A DNA stretch of 64,000 nt from Mucor racemosus (Eukaryota > Mucoromycota > Mucoromycetes > Mucorales > Mucoraceae): the NCBI GenBank assembly GCA_027405735.1, contig JAPEHQ010000009.1, positions 62,001-126,000 on the forward strand. The letters are read 5' to 3'. Shown piece by piece: positions 23,751 to 35,448 of this stretch (position 1 is its first letter; every line of letters starts with the position of its first letter). Made by a program: the position numbers and the translations under genes. The notes below the pieces were generated by a model. It searched no databases, was not told where the DNA came from, and was given only the letters and a program-made list of their open reading frames with translations.

Positions 23751-24812
23751 CCATGTGTGTATAACAGTAGAGTTGCCCATAAGCATATCATTATCCCTAT
23801 TTGTGCATAATAAAACATCTGACCAAAAGCATAATGAGCTGATCGTATGGGCACAAATTGGCTTGTACATGAGCATCATGCCGTTCTCCAAATTTTGTTG
23901 CATTTTTTATTGGAACGTGTTTTTAAATTACATTTACTTTTATTAATTAATAATATAGATTATAGACAATATATTTCAATAGGTTGTTGATGTAGTAGAG
24001 CAATACATTCAACAGCCAATATATTTACGATTATCATCATTTGTAAATATGCTTGTAGCTGTAATATTTGCAGCAACAATGGTTTTTGCTCGAGCATAAA
24101 CTTAAATAACATTTACTGCTTAAATTTATATGCAAGCCAAATCTAAGGTTATAAATGTTACTTTATCACATATAAAATTTAAGCAAATTAACCTTCTTTA
24201 AACTTACTATTTTAGTTTACAATTGTCAGCTGTAAAAAGATTCGTTTTCAAGTATATAGTAACTACGATCAAAATTATGGTTATTAGATAAAAAATTAGA
24301 ATATTCTTTTTTTTTGTTTCTATATCATTTGAAATTTTATCATTTTCTTCGAAAATTTCATGGGTTTGTAGCCAGTTCTAGCTTTTCATTGATTAGATAT
24401 AAATATTATTGCCTTGGATTTGATCTGGTAATCAAGAAATACGTCCAACAATATAGTAGTAAATAATGCTATTTGATCTTAGAAGTGGTTAAATAAAAAA
24501 ATTAGTCTCTAATATAACGACTGCTATTTATATTAAAAACATTAGCCTCTTATGCTAGCATGCGTATTCCGATAAAAGAAAAGAATACCAGCTTGATAGT
24601 CTGATATTCCTTATCAAACGGTGAATAATATCCTTGGAATATGAAAACAAAAAGAGAGAAACAACACATATAGAAAAGGATTTTCAAGGCTTTACATTAT
24701 TTAGCGCAATTAAAACCCTTCTAAATTGCACATTGCAGTCAATGTAAAAGCAGCATTACAGCGCCTGAGCTACAAACTAAGCAAAATAGGCAATATCTGT
24801 TATCATAGAAAC

Positions 24813-25347
24813 TGTTGTATTTCACCTACTAGTATCATACATTATCACCTTCTACAGTATCAATACACCTTACAATCTATTGACTACGACATGTATTGAA
24901 GTGCAAGTCTTGATATCGGATATAAGAAACTCCTAGCGTATCAAGTTTAATCCAGTAATCACCAAGAACGCTTTGACCTCAATTATGACACCACATTATT
25001 TCATCCCAGCAGTTAACCAATCAAGTAGCTATCAAATCAACATCCAAGCATATTTAGCGCAGCATTGAAACAAGACAACTCACAAGCTCTGCAAGAACGG
25101 TTAAATTATGATTGATCCATTTCAATCCATAGATTACTATCAAACAGATCCAATGGTTCAATAGTGCCTTAAATTACATCTCAGGATCTCAATGTCAAAT
25201 CAATATAAAAGGCCATACTTTTATATCTAAATAAACGATAATATCTTGTTTTTATTATACAGTTGAAGAACTGATTAATAATTACTCATTCTTTTATAAT
25301 TGTATCCTTTTTTAAGTACTATTTATCAATCCTGAAAATATACGACA
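24813..25347 (-). mobile_element. Solo LTR-A, TSD GAAAC
   Basis: This 535-bp insert in the internal region is the reverse complement of the LTR at 22200-22738. It begins TGTTGTAT and ends ATACGACA and is flanked by GAAAC at 24808-24812 and 25348-25352. The empty site is visible at about 640 and 56980. This copy defines the true LTR-A ends and the 5-bp duplication. Confidence 0.88.
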
Positions 25348-26203
25348 GAAACATACATTTTTCTACCAGAAAAGCCGTCTGTAGTATCATACATTCATTA
25401 CAAAATTGCAAAAGCGAGCCTGTAGAGCGACGCCGTAATTGAGCATAACAAGATTGAACGACCAAGTCTCTTATACTATGGTATATATCTAAGTTTTAAA
25501 TAAAAAAGCATTCTTTTTTTTTACTTTTCTTATATTTAACCATGTACGGTCTGAAAATTCAGTTTTTGTAGCGGACATTTTTCGGGGCTCATTTTATCCT
25601 TACCAACACTCATGATTTTGATCAAAAAACAGAAAAATCAAATTTTGATATCAAAATCAACGTTTAAATATACTACATTATGAGAGAAAATTGTAGCCAT
25701 AGATAATACACATTTTACAAAAGCTTAATATTAAATGTTAAGTAATGAAACTTTGCACTTTTGGCCCAAAAACGGATTTTTGATTAAAGGATTTTCATGT
25801 AATATTTTGCAATAGGAAAGTTTATTATTTTTTATTGAGCAAATAGAGCGCTAAATTCTGTATATGTGTATATTTTTTGTTTTTATAATTGGTAGTACAA
25901 TTAACTCTAAATTTGCAAAACCAGAAAAAAAAATTAAAAAATGTCAAAATTGATGATCTGGACAAGAATAATTTTCGAAATTAATATTCCGCTTATAAGC
26001 CTTGTAAGTCTTAAAAATAAGAGATTTTATAATACTTGAGAACTTTTTCAAGAATTAATGATGATGCTGTACCCACTTGATTCAAGCTTATTATTGTAAA
26101 CCTTTATGCATTTTAATATTGTGTGGTAGTTTATTTGATGATTTTATAGTCTTACTTAATAATTAATGCGCTAGAGGTGATTTACATTAAGTTTTAGTGT
26201 TAC

Positions 26204-26416
26204 CCCTCCAACATCATAAACATAAACATGGCCATCACTGGGACCTATTGCCACCTTTTTGCCCTCTTTGTCCCAAGCCAATTTATCTAATGCTTTACCA
26301 GAACAAACTTACTTTTCACCTATAAAAATTGATTTATTAGTAAAATCAATTATTAATAACAAGCTAATAAATAATAATTATGGTGTACCTTTGATAGTTG
26401 GTAGTGATATACAAGA
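26204..26416 (-). pseudogene. Captured dynein intermediate chain fragment, copy c
   Basis: Same fragment as at 1506-1725, with KALDKLAWDKEGKKVAIG and DGHVYVYDVG. The downstream splice donor has become GTAAC. The upstream piece starts at 26389. The reading frame is still open, as in copies a and b. Confidence 0.6.
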
Positions 26417-27041
26417 AAACATCTTGTTTTCCTCTTCTTAGCTGTTGGCCACTAAATAGACTAATATGAGTTTATTAATTCATTTAAATCAAGTCAATAC
26501 TACTATACATACTTTTATAATCACCAGATTTTCTCCAGGTAGATATCGATTTTAGACCAAAAAAGCGTTGATTATAATGTAGATAATGGAACAAAATGAT
26601 TAAGTCGTGGACGCTTTTTTTGTTCAAGAAAGATATTATAACATGCCCTAACATCAACAGTTAATAATTTATTTCCAAATAAACAATAGGAAAAACATGT
26701 ACTTGTACCTGCTACTTGATTTCGGTTTATAAAAAAATATTGGTCTTTTCGTTGTAGTTTTGAACGTAAATAAAAAATCTTCTGAGGAAAAAGTGAGAAA
26801 GAAAAAAAAATTTGTGTGTTATAAACAGGAATTTACAAAGGCATAAATACTTTTAGTGTTGTCAAACAGGTTGTGTTCGTTGTTTCCATCTAGTCTCCGA
26901 AAGAAGAACATGGGCAGAACTCTTTCAAACCCCAAATTTCAAATTGATATATCTCGTCAATAAGGCAATTCTGTTGAATCAGAGATCAGAGTAACTCATA
27001 TCTGTTTTAAATCATTCAAATCATCTTCGTTATTAATTATA

Positions 27042-27242
27042 TTATGATTGATATACTTTGATAAATTGATTAAAAAATCTTAATCTCATTGCTCTGCTCA
27101 TCTGGGCTGCCTGATCTGCACAAAATTTTTTATTCTGCTCATCTGTGCAGATTATTATGCCCATGGGAAGCATACTGTTTAAATCTGGGCAAATTGAGCA
27201 AGCATGCAAGCAAGTTTCCAATAAATGGTTTAAGCAAGACAA
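27042..27242 (-). pseudogene. Possible second captured gene fragment
   Basis: A 66-codon minus-strand frame has a composition like real protein (GIIICTDEQNKKFCADQAAQ). The homologous place in the other variant-II copy (about 8170-8345) keeps the QAAQM-like nucleotide sequence but is broken by stops and a deletion. I do not recognise the family. It may be a remnant of another host or element gene in this internal variant. Confidence 0.3.
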
Positions 27243-28872
27243 AGTACAATATGATGCTTCACGTCCACCTTATAATACGCACACAAAGCTTAATTGCGAA
27301 TGCTACACCGTTCGTTTACGGAGCGTCGCAAACAAATTGATGTAAATTTAGTCTTTTACAAAATTAGAAATCTTTATAATTTCATGTGAGGGAAAGAAAG
27401 TAGAAATAAAAAAAAAAAGCTTTTTTTCTGCTGTGTGCTGGTATCGGTAGAAGAAACCCTGGTAATATAAACAAATACCTGGCGACAATCCATGCAAGTT
27501 ATTATGGTAAGAGTAGTAAATTAACTGCATACTACAACATTATAAATTCATGTGTTTATTATACCAAAAGAACATAACAAATCAGTATACTAAACAAGGC
27601 CTGGATACGTATGAATTCTTTACCAAAGAAGTTTTATCTCGAGAATTTATCTTGCACATAGAATGTCAGCGCACTTGACAGCCTCATCGATATTCATTCC
27701 AGATCATAAATTAGCCTGCCAATGCAAGCATGATAAGATCGTGGATTTTTTTATCATTGCTAAAAGGAAGAAAAAGTTTATATATAGTCCCGATCCGAAT
27801 GATAAAATGTAATTAAATTTTGAAATACAAATCATATTGAATCAGTTGATAGCGCTTAATGTTAAAGATCCTGTAGTGTGTGGGTTACTTATTCAAGGTA
27901 ACAAGTATTCAATTGCAAAACTCACGTTCTATGATTGACGTATATTCATCTAATTTGTCAACTAAAATAGGCTCCAAATATCATACGTATCTTCGAAATG
28001 ATAATTCATAGTTAAACGCAGAAAACGGATGCCTAGCCTTATTCTTTATACAAGAGATGGAATGCAAATGACTGAAAAAATCAAAAGACCTGTATCATTC
28101 TCTACAAACATGAGTGATAATGACTTCTTACCATCTTAAATCTCGTTAATCTTTTTTTCAAGGTTGTATGAATATATTACATATATAGCAATATTAATCA
28201 AAATAGGCAATTCTATGGTTCCATATATAGTTGTATATCTCGTTGCTTTCTGCTAAAAGTCGCTACATATTACCTTCATTCTCTTCTGATTAGCAACTTA
28301 TATTGGCAATTGTCATTGCTGGCGACTAATTACAACTTTTTAGACGGTATCTGTGTTTACTTTCAGCTACATATTGGTAATTTTCAAGAAATTTGTACTT
28401 GTTATCACCGGGAGATGTTATTTTTTTATAATCACTATATATTGACATATGGAAAACTTCCTAGAGTTTCTTTTCTGCTAAACAATGATAAATGTAATAT
28501 ATGATTTGAAAGGCGTTAATTACTTTTGTTCCCTGAAAAATATGCTGGAGCATGATTCATAGACCTTATATAAAATCTCTATTCAAGTTTCGATTTATCA
28601 GTAGCATATTTCTAAATTGCATATTAATTCTTTAAATCAAGGGTAGTTTCCAAGAAAAAGTTGGGGTTATATTGATCAATTGCTGGCCTGATTTATTGAT
28701 TTCATCTCATTTTGAAGCAATCGACCGAGCAGCATGCACACACATTCCAATATTCAGATTATATGAATCAATGCATTTTTTAGGATATAATATTCATAAT
28801 TAGGAGTTAATTCTGAAACCTAGCCATTCAGACAACTGGTCATCTTTTTTGGGATGTATCTCATAGTTGAAT
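27243..28872. other. Intergenic, no gene seen
   Basis: AT-rich sequence with only short random-looking frames. A 66-codon plus-strand frame (27145-27345) overlaps the repeat end and has no recognisable domain. Confidence 0.45.
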
Positions 28873-29065
28873 AGGGTGGCCAAATTATTGTAGGTTTTTT
28901 TTTGTCAATTTTTTTTTCCAAAAAATTACATTTTCTTGTATTCATTAGATAGACCTTTTCATAAATTCGAAAAAAAGCGACAAACTCAAGAGGTTGTCGC
29001 TTTATCGACCAATCAAAATTGAGAAAAAAATCGGCAAAAAAAACCGACAATACTTTGGTCACCCT
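28873..29065. mobile_element. Small MITE (MITE-B) with ~45-bp inverted termini
   Basis: The left end AGGGTGGCCAAATTATTGT and the reverse complement of the right end AGGGTGACCAAAGTATTGT match for about 45 bp with few differences, including a long T run. Total length 193 bp. A perfect hairpin (GCGACAA/TTGTCGC, 28977-29000) lies in the middle. The target duplication is unclear (possibly GAA). No coding sequence. Confidence 0.7.
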
Positions 29066-29300
29066 CGAAGCGTCACATATTGAATAGGTGTCAATACGGC
29101 GATTGTTATTGACTCATCTTCACTGCTGGAATTGATTTTTCTTCCAAATGTGTGTGTGTGTGTGTGTGTATGTGTGAGCTTGCTGGTTAAGTGTGATATT
29201 TTTTTTTCGTTTAACCCCCCTTTCTTTTTATTTTGTTAATTTTTTTGCAACTTGACTTGAACCAACCCCTTTCCATTTTTCTTCAAAAATTGAATGCTAT
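29066..29300. promoter_or_regulatory. Upstream region of the velvet gene
   Basis: It contains a TG microsatellite at about 29152-29171 and pyrimidine-rich stretches before the ATG. No defined TATA box was found. Confidence 0.3.
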
Positions 29301-30968
29301 ATGGATGAATCAGTTTCCTATCACTTTGCAACTGTCAAACAAAGACGAGAAAATAGGCACGAAATGTAAAGCGAATGAAAAAGATTGCTAATTCTCTTGT
29401 ATTCTAATGATGATTATATTAGCGATTACCAACTTACTTTAAGGCAACAACCTAAACAATCTAGAATGTGTGGTGTTGGAGAGAAAGGTATTATTAGTGT
29501 GTTTTTTCATAAGAAATTGATACTAATTCAATGCATGTAATTAGCTGATAGAAGACCTATCGATCCTCCTCGTAAGTTTGCTAGAGATATTTGTAGTATA
29601 TCAACAATTCCGTCTAATTTGTATTGATAGCCATCGTTCAGTTGAAAGTAATCGATTCCAAGCTGTCATTAGCAGAGAAAAAGTATGTATTTATACTGTT
29701 TGTTATATATAATCATTCAAACTGAACAAATTACTTGACATTAGTGCTTATTTACAAAATCCGTATTATTTCATGTACGCTTCTTTAATGGCAGCAGATT
29801 TAGACGAAGAATTACATTTATTAAGAGATGGGAAAACGAGAAGTACGACAGGATCAGTTGTTTCTTCTTTGTATCATTTGAAGGATATTGATAATACAGA
29901 TGCAGGATTTTTTGTGTTTCCAGATTTATCTGTCAGGATGGAAGGTAGTTATAGATTGAAATTAAGTTTATTTGAAATTATTGGAAAAGAGGTTTTTCAT
30001 TGCAGATCCATTATATCCAACAAATTCTTTGTATATTCAGCAAAAAAGTAAGTAGTGTGTGTGTGTGTGTGTAAGAATGAAAAAATTGACATTTTATAAG
30101 GTTTCCTGGTATGGAGGAATCAACATTCTTATCGAGATCATTCGCAGATCAAGGATTGAAAATTCGTATAAGAAAAGAATTACGACAAAGGAGAAAGTTG
30201 AGTAAAATTAGTGATACAGAGGATAAAGATACTAGTTCAATTACACCATCACCAACATCAACTGCGAATAGTAAGAAAGTAAGAACCTACAAGGGAGCTA
30301 GCGTTGAATCACCATCTACACCAAGTGCTATATCTTCATCTACTTCTAATATGACCACACCAACTGCTTCCACCACGATCCCTACGTTACCCACATCAAC
30401 AACATCAAATAATTCGATGAATTCACATCATTATAGAATCGATTTACCACCAAATCCCACAAGATATATATCGTACAGTTCAAAACAACAAGATGGCTGG
30501 TCTTCTTCGCCGCAATCCTCATCACCAGTAAATGCTAATAACAACAATAGCCGTTATTATACACAAGAAAATAGCAGTAATCCAAATATACATCATATAG
30601 ATCGATCGAACCCACAACGATCAGCACCGTACTTTATCAATTCAGATCCATATAATCCTCACTCACAACAATCAGTAAAGTATCCATTACCATCACACCC
30701 CTCTTCTTCTTCTTCTTCTTCTCATGTAACACAACAACAACAACAACAACAACATGGAATAACTCCAATGTCATTGCCTTATAATACATCACGGAATCCT
30801 CCTTTATTTTATTATCCTTCTACTTCTTTACCTCCGCCTCCAACATCTATACATCAACACCATCAACAACGCCATCAGCATCATTCACAACAATTACCTC
30901 CTCCCCCTCCTCCCCCTTCTCTTCCTTCTTCTTCACATCCTTCACAACATTTGCCTCCACCGCCTTAA
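29301..30968 (+). CDS. Velvet family transcription regulator
   Basis: Velvet proteins are fungal nuclear regulators of sporulation and secondary metabolism that bind DNA and dimerise through the velvet domain. Six exons join in phase: 29301-29365, 29423-29487, 29545-29571 (27-nt microexon), 29631-29682, 29745-30047 and 30101-30968, about 459 residues. The velvet domain covers about 22-200: YQLTLRQQP, MCGVGEK, DRRPIDPPPIVQL, NPYYFMYASL, LLRDGKTRSTTGSVVSSLYH, FFVFPDLSVR and FPGMEESTFLSRSFADQG. The remaining ~260 residues are low-complexity Ser/Pro/Gln/His. The start is set by the MDESVSYHF exon, which splices in phase into the conserved domain; no other in-frame ATG was found upstream. VelB/VosA-like by motif, but the subclass is not determined. 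KAT14-like gene begins 138 bp downstream. Confidence 0.92.
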
Positions 30969-31106
30969 CTGTATGCAATCGTTGAATTTAGCAGTCCATT
31001 TTAATGAAAACAAAAAAAAAAAAAAAAAAAAAAAAAGTCAATTACATAGCATCAACCCTTTTTTTACACAAAACTCATCACTTCTATATAATATTTTTGT
31101 TTTAAT

Positions 31107-33421
31107 ATGAAGAAAAAGTTTCCTTATCATGTAAATTTACCATTAGTCACTAAAAACGAGCCCCTTTTTTTTTAATGAAAACCATCTAGCTGTTAGGATT
31201 AAATTGGAATAAAGATCATACGACCAACAGTGAAAACATTTATTGTTACTGTGGCAAGGGGATTAAAGAGTAAAACAATAGATCAATACGTACAAATATG
31301 AAAAATACTTATATGTATCATGTAGAAATCAGCCTATGTTACAATGCGATAAATGCAAGCAATGGTTTCATCGCAATTGTATCAAATGTTTATCAAAGCC
31401 GTTATTATTTGGAGATACATTCGGTATTTTTCACTGCTCTGTTTGCAATCAATCCCCAGAAACATTTGAAAGAAAATCATCAAGCTGGATTACCATTGTT
31501 CATTTGGTTATTTATAATTTAATTCGAAATGCTGAATTAGATAATGCAAAGAAACCTAAAAAAGATAGACGGGATCATTTTTATTTTAGATGGAAAGAAG
31601 ATGTTTGTGCATTTATTGATGATTATTGGGATTATCTTTGTCCTGAAAAACAACGAACTTCTGCGTGGCATAATACAATCGCAAGTGTTTTATCAACCCA
31701 TAGCAACATTTTCCTTTCAGGTTTCGAGAAATTCAAGCAAAGTGGTAATGAATTTGTCAAAATTTCATGTCTCCATAGCAACTGATTTTTATAAATAGCA
31801 TGGTGGACATTGCAGAAAATAGAACCGCCTGCTGCGGCTACTACGAATGACAAGAAAGAAAACAACCGAATAAAACCAAACTTAAAAAAGCCATTAAAGA
31901 GAACATTGACTCAAATAGAAGAAAAGGATCAACCTACAAATAGTAAAAAGAAAGCAAAATCAACAAAATCAACGGTAATTGATTCGGATTTAGATGATGA
32001 ATTGATGGATTTGAGCTCATTATCAGAATTATCATCTGCCGAGGAATCGGAATCAGATACTGAGGGTACAAAGATAAAATATGAACCAGTGGAACCTCTA
32101 TCCAAAGAAAAACAACCCATATCCTTACCTCAACCAGCACAACCGCTTAAAGAACCGACACTTGTAGATAAATCAATTACGCCCACAAAACCCATAGTAG
32201 CAGCAGAAGAAGCACCAGTAATTATTAAATCAGAACCTTTGAGTACTTTACGTGAAGATTCCTTTGACCCAAATACACCTCCATCATCATTGTTTAATTC
32301 AAATATACCCAATTCTGTGTCATTGCCAGTTTTATCAACTATTCCTACAACAACAACTACAACTAATAACAATAACACATCCAATCCATCACTTACATCA
32401 CAAGAAGAATGGCTTTTATTGCAAAAATTAGAACATTCATCTAAAAAGTTATCACCAGCTGCATGTCGATATAAGCGTAAACTTGGAATGCGTCGTCTGA
32501 AACGTAATTTAGGCATCAAATTATTTGACATGGATAATCACCTTGTTCATTTACTTCGTATGCCAGATCATGCACTGGAACCTATCCCCAAAGACACAAC
32601 TATTCAACCTGCTTCCAATCAACAGAAAGTAGAACAACAACAAGATAATCAACTCTTATTAGAGAAAATCACATGGACACCATATACATCTTCATTTGCG
32701 TCTAGATTATTCGGTTCTATTCGACAGAGAAATACTATGACACGGGAGGAACCATGGCTTTCTTCATGGAATGGCCGCAAACTTCGACCTTTTATACGCC
32801 GTGATTTTCAAAGTAAACCAAAGCGTATGTTACTAATGGGTCAGATCAAAGTATGTAATGGAAAACCTCCCAAGAAAAAGCAAGATGAATCATCTGGTAT
32901 TGTCCTTGGTGAGAGTATTGATTATGTCTATTTTCAAAAGGAGCATTTACAGCAAGTAAATATGTTGTTAAGCCGATCTTTTTGGGAAGGTGTTGATGTA
33001 TCTGAATCATTGTTGTTTCCAGAATTTAGTATTGTAGCATTGTATAAACGAAGAGTGATTGGATGTGCATTCATGACACCAGAAGCATATATTACCTATT
33101 TTGCTGTAGAACCCGGATGGACGAATGCAAGTATTGGACAATTCATGTTGTATCATTTGTTTCAAACTGCTATTTCAAAAGACATTACTCTGCATGTATC
33201 AGCAAATAATAATGCCATGGTAAGGGATTTTAAGGAATTTTAAACTAAAAAAGCTGAATTTTGTATTAACTTTTACTCTCTCTCTCTCTCTCTCTTTGTA
33301 GATTTTATATCAAAAATTTGGCTTCAAACCTGAAGAATTCATTGTTAATTTCTATGACAAATATCTTCCAACAGATAGTGTTTTTAGTAAAAATGCGTTC
33401 TTTTTGCGATTAAGAAGATAG
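31107..33421 (+). CDS. KAT14/CSRP2BP-like histone acetyltransferase (PHD finger + GNAT)
   Basis: The metazoan relative is a subunit of the ATAC histone acetyltransferase complex. Five exons in phase: 31107-31130, 31190-31269, 31326-31744, 31799-33219 and 33302-33421, about 687 residues. A PHD finger at about 25-75 is formed across the exon 2/3 join (YCYCGKG, LQCDKCKQWFHRNCI, HCSVC). A winged-helix-like region follows (to about 185), then a long acidic/Ser-rich linker. The GNAT domain covers about 550-687, with FAVEPGWTNASIGQFMLYHL and a C-terminus ILYQKFGFKPEEF, VNFYDKYLP and AFFLRLRR, which is very close to the animal family. The first exon is only 24 nt and is the least certain part. The last intron has a CT-repeat polypyrimidine tract (33275-33296). 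Confidence 0.88.
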
Positions 33422-35448
33422 TTTTATGTGATGAATAGCATCTATAGACTTAATGACTTGTTTTAAAATAAACGCTGTTGTCCTTTTTTCTAGCTCATTT
33501 TCAGTTTTAAAGAGTTTTTCTGCCTTATCAATACAACATGAATTAAATATAAAAGTATATTTAGGTAGCCTGGATCTTAAGGAGCTTTCTGGTATTTTTT
33601 TGCTTTCATTCATGTTTATGGTTTTCTGATACGAACCATTAATAGATGATGGCGTGAAGAAAGTTGCTCATTTTCATGCAATAATAAAAAAAAAAAAAAA
33701 AAAAATACAGGGCCATGAAAAGTATATTTATAATCTATTCCTATCTGTGGCTTTATTTGCTGATGTTTTCATCAAGACTTTAGTAGTTTTGATCAATTTA
33801 TCAACCGCTATCGTGAAAATACATGGCTAGGAATTATGCAATTTTGGGAATAACGAAAGCATTTTGAGCACTAGTTTGTTTCAAAATTTGTGCCTGATAT
33901 ACGTATATACCTTATTATTATTGTTCATTCAGAACTTTCAGTCCCATTTATGGCACAAGTTATACCAATGGACACAAAATAAAAAAAAAGTACATAGATA
34001 TAACTTTAAAAGTGGCATTGCATGTTTATTTTGTGATTTGTGGAAAAAAGGACCTTTGCATGTTCTGAAAACCTACATGTTTGTGAAAGCTAACTACTAA
34101 ATGTCATTCTCTTTTCCACAGTACACAAGCCATTTTAATACTTGACCTTTTCAAATCTAATTGAAAGCTCAAGCAGAGAGTATTTTTTTTTCTTTTTTTT
34201 TTTTTTAGGGTTATTCACAGCCACATAGCACTACATAGATCGCCTTGACTTGACGTCTGTGTGGATCTCTTTTTGTCACTTTATCAAATATTCAATTAAC
34301 ATTCATTAGTCAGGCATTTACAGTTTATTAGTATACACAGAATATGACAATTATGCACGAATGAAATATTATTACCTTTAAAGGAATATCATATTAATGT
34401 AGATGGTTTCAACTGCCTTTAAAATAAGTTACATTCTTTTTCCAAAATATAAAGGTTAACTTGATTTATCAATTTGTACATCCTCATTTGGTCTCAGATC
34501 AGGGTTTAAAGACTCTATTATTGATCTAGTAACTGTCCTAATTTTATTTGTGTGCGTGTGTGTGTGCGCATGCATAGCAGATTTCAGAATAAGAAGCTTT
34601 TCTTTTTCTCGTATTTTCTCGGATATCAGGCCTGCATGTGTATCACATCTCTTATTATAGTTCATTTTTGCACCACCTAATGAAATTGCTTTATTTGAAT
34701 TGAAAAATATGTAGTGGCATTAGGCAATCTGAGCATCAAATAATCCTAGTAAACAGGAACCATGGAAATGTGGTTTTAGAGATAGCAACAGAAAGTATCA
34801 CAAAATACCATGATATTATTTGTATGTGTATAGAGAATTTTTCCATTTATCTATAATATGACCATATTAAATATCAAGAGAAAAAACGGAAGTATATTCC
34901 CAGGATAGAAAATAATGGAAAAATAAAGTGATATGATCAAAACCATGGCATGCTACTTTCTGGGCATAAAATACTAAAAAGGAATTATACAACTATTTTG
35001 TCGAAAAAAGATAATTTAGAAGCAATATGCTTGACCTTTGTGTTACTTGAATTGTACTACCTAGATTCTTAAAGGAAGAGAGAGAGAGTAATTACAACTA
35101 TTTTTGATTATTTTTTCGTTTGCAATAATATCATTACTGGTATGATAGCATATATGGATAAAATGATTAAGTACGTATAATCTACATAGGTTATATACAA
35201 ACAGAGCATCTTCTCCTTCAAAATTAAATATGCTGTATCTGGAAAACACAGCTTCTTAAATTGGCTTTTTTGGCCAAAAAGGGCAAGAAAGCTCTTGTGA
35301 TTTATAAAAGTAAAATTGTACAAAAAAGATAATCAAGTTACATGTACGATATAATCAATCATTCTGATAGGGATTTGATATAAATACAAGCTTATTTTTT
35401 CTTATCCTGATCAACTTTATCACTTCTTTTCTATATTGTATTTTACAA
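33422..35448. other. Intergenic, no gene seen
   Basis: Two kb of AT-rich DNA with short unrelated frames only, an A run at about 33687-33705, a T run near 34183-34206 and a GT/GC-rich microsatellite near 34549-34572. No similarity to the repeat families was noticed. Confidence 0.45.
35379..35386 (+). promoter_or_regulatory. Candidate TATA box of the OPT gene
   Basis: TATAAATA lies 62 bp upstream of the OPT start codon, with pyrimidine-rich sequence between. A match by position and motif only. Confidence 0.35.

Larger units (their letters stand above)
23281..27185 (+). mobile_element. LTR-A internal region, copy 3, with two nested solo LTRs
   Basis: It opens with GATTCTGTCCATGTGCATG, the sequence that directly follows the LTR at 62779. 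It continues through the same blocks as the element at 56-60 kb, interrupted by solo LTRs at 23317-23750 and 24813-25347. From about 26690 it follows variant II (as at 7850-8345). No 3' LTR is present before gene-poor sequence resumes. It contains a dynein intermediate chain fragment (26204-26416). Confidence 0.6.

Noticed and set aside
32130..32531. 133-codon minus-strand frame opposite the KAT14-like gene
   Set aside because: Shadow of a low-complexity coding linker; the plus strand carries a complete, spliced, conserved protein.
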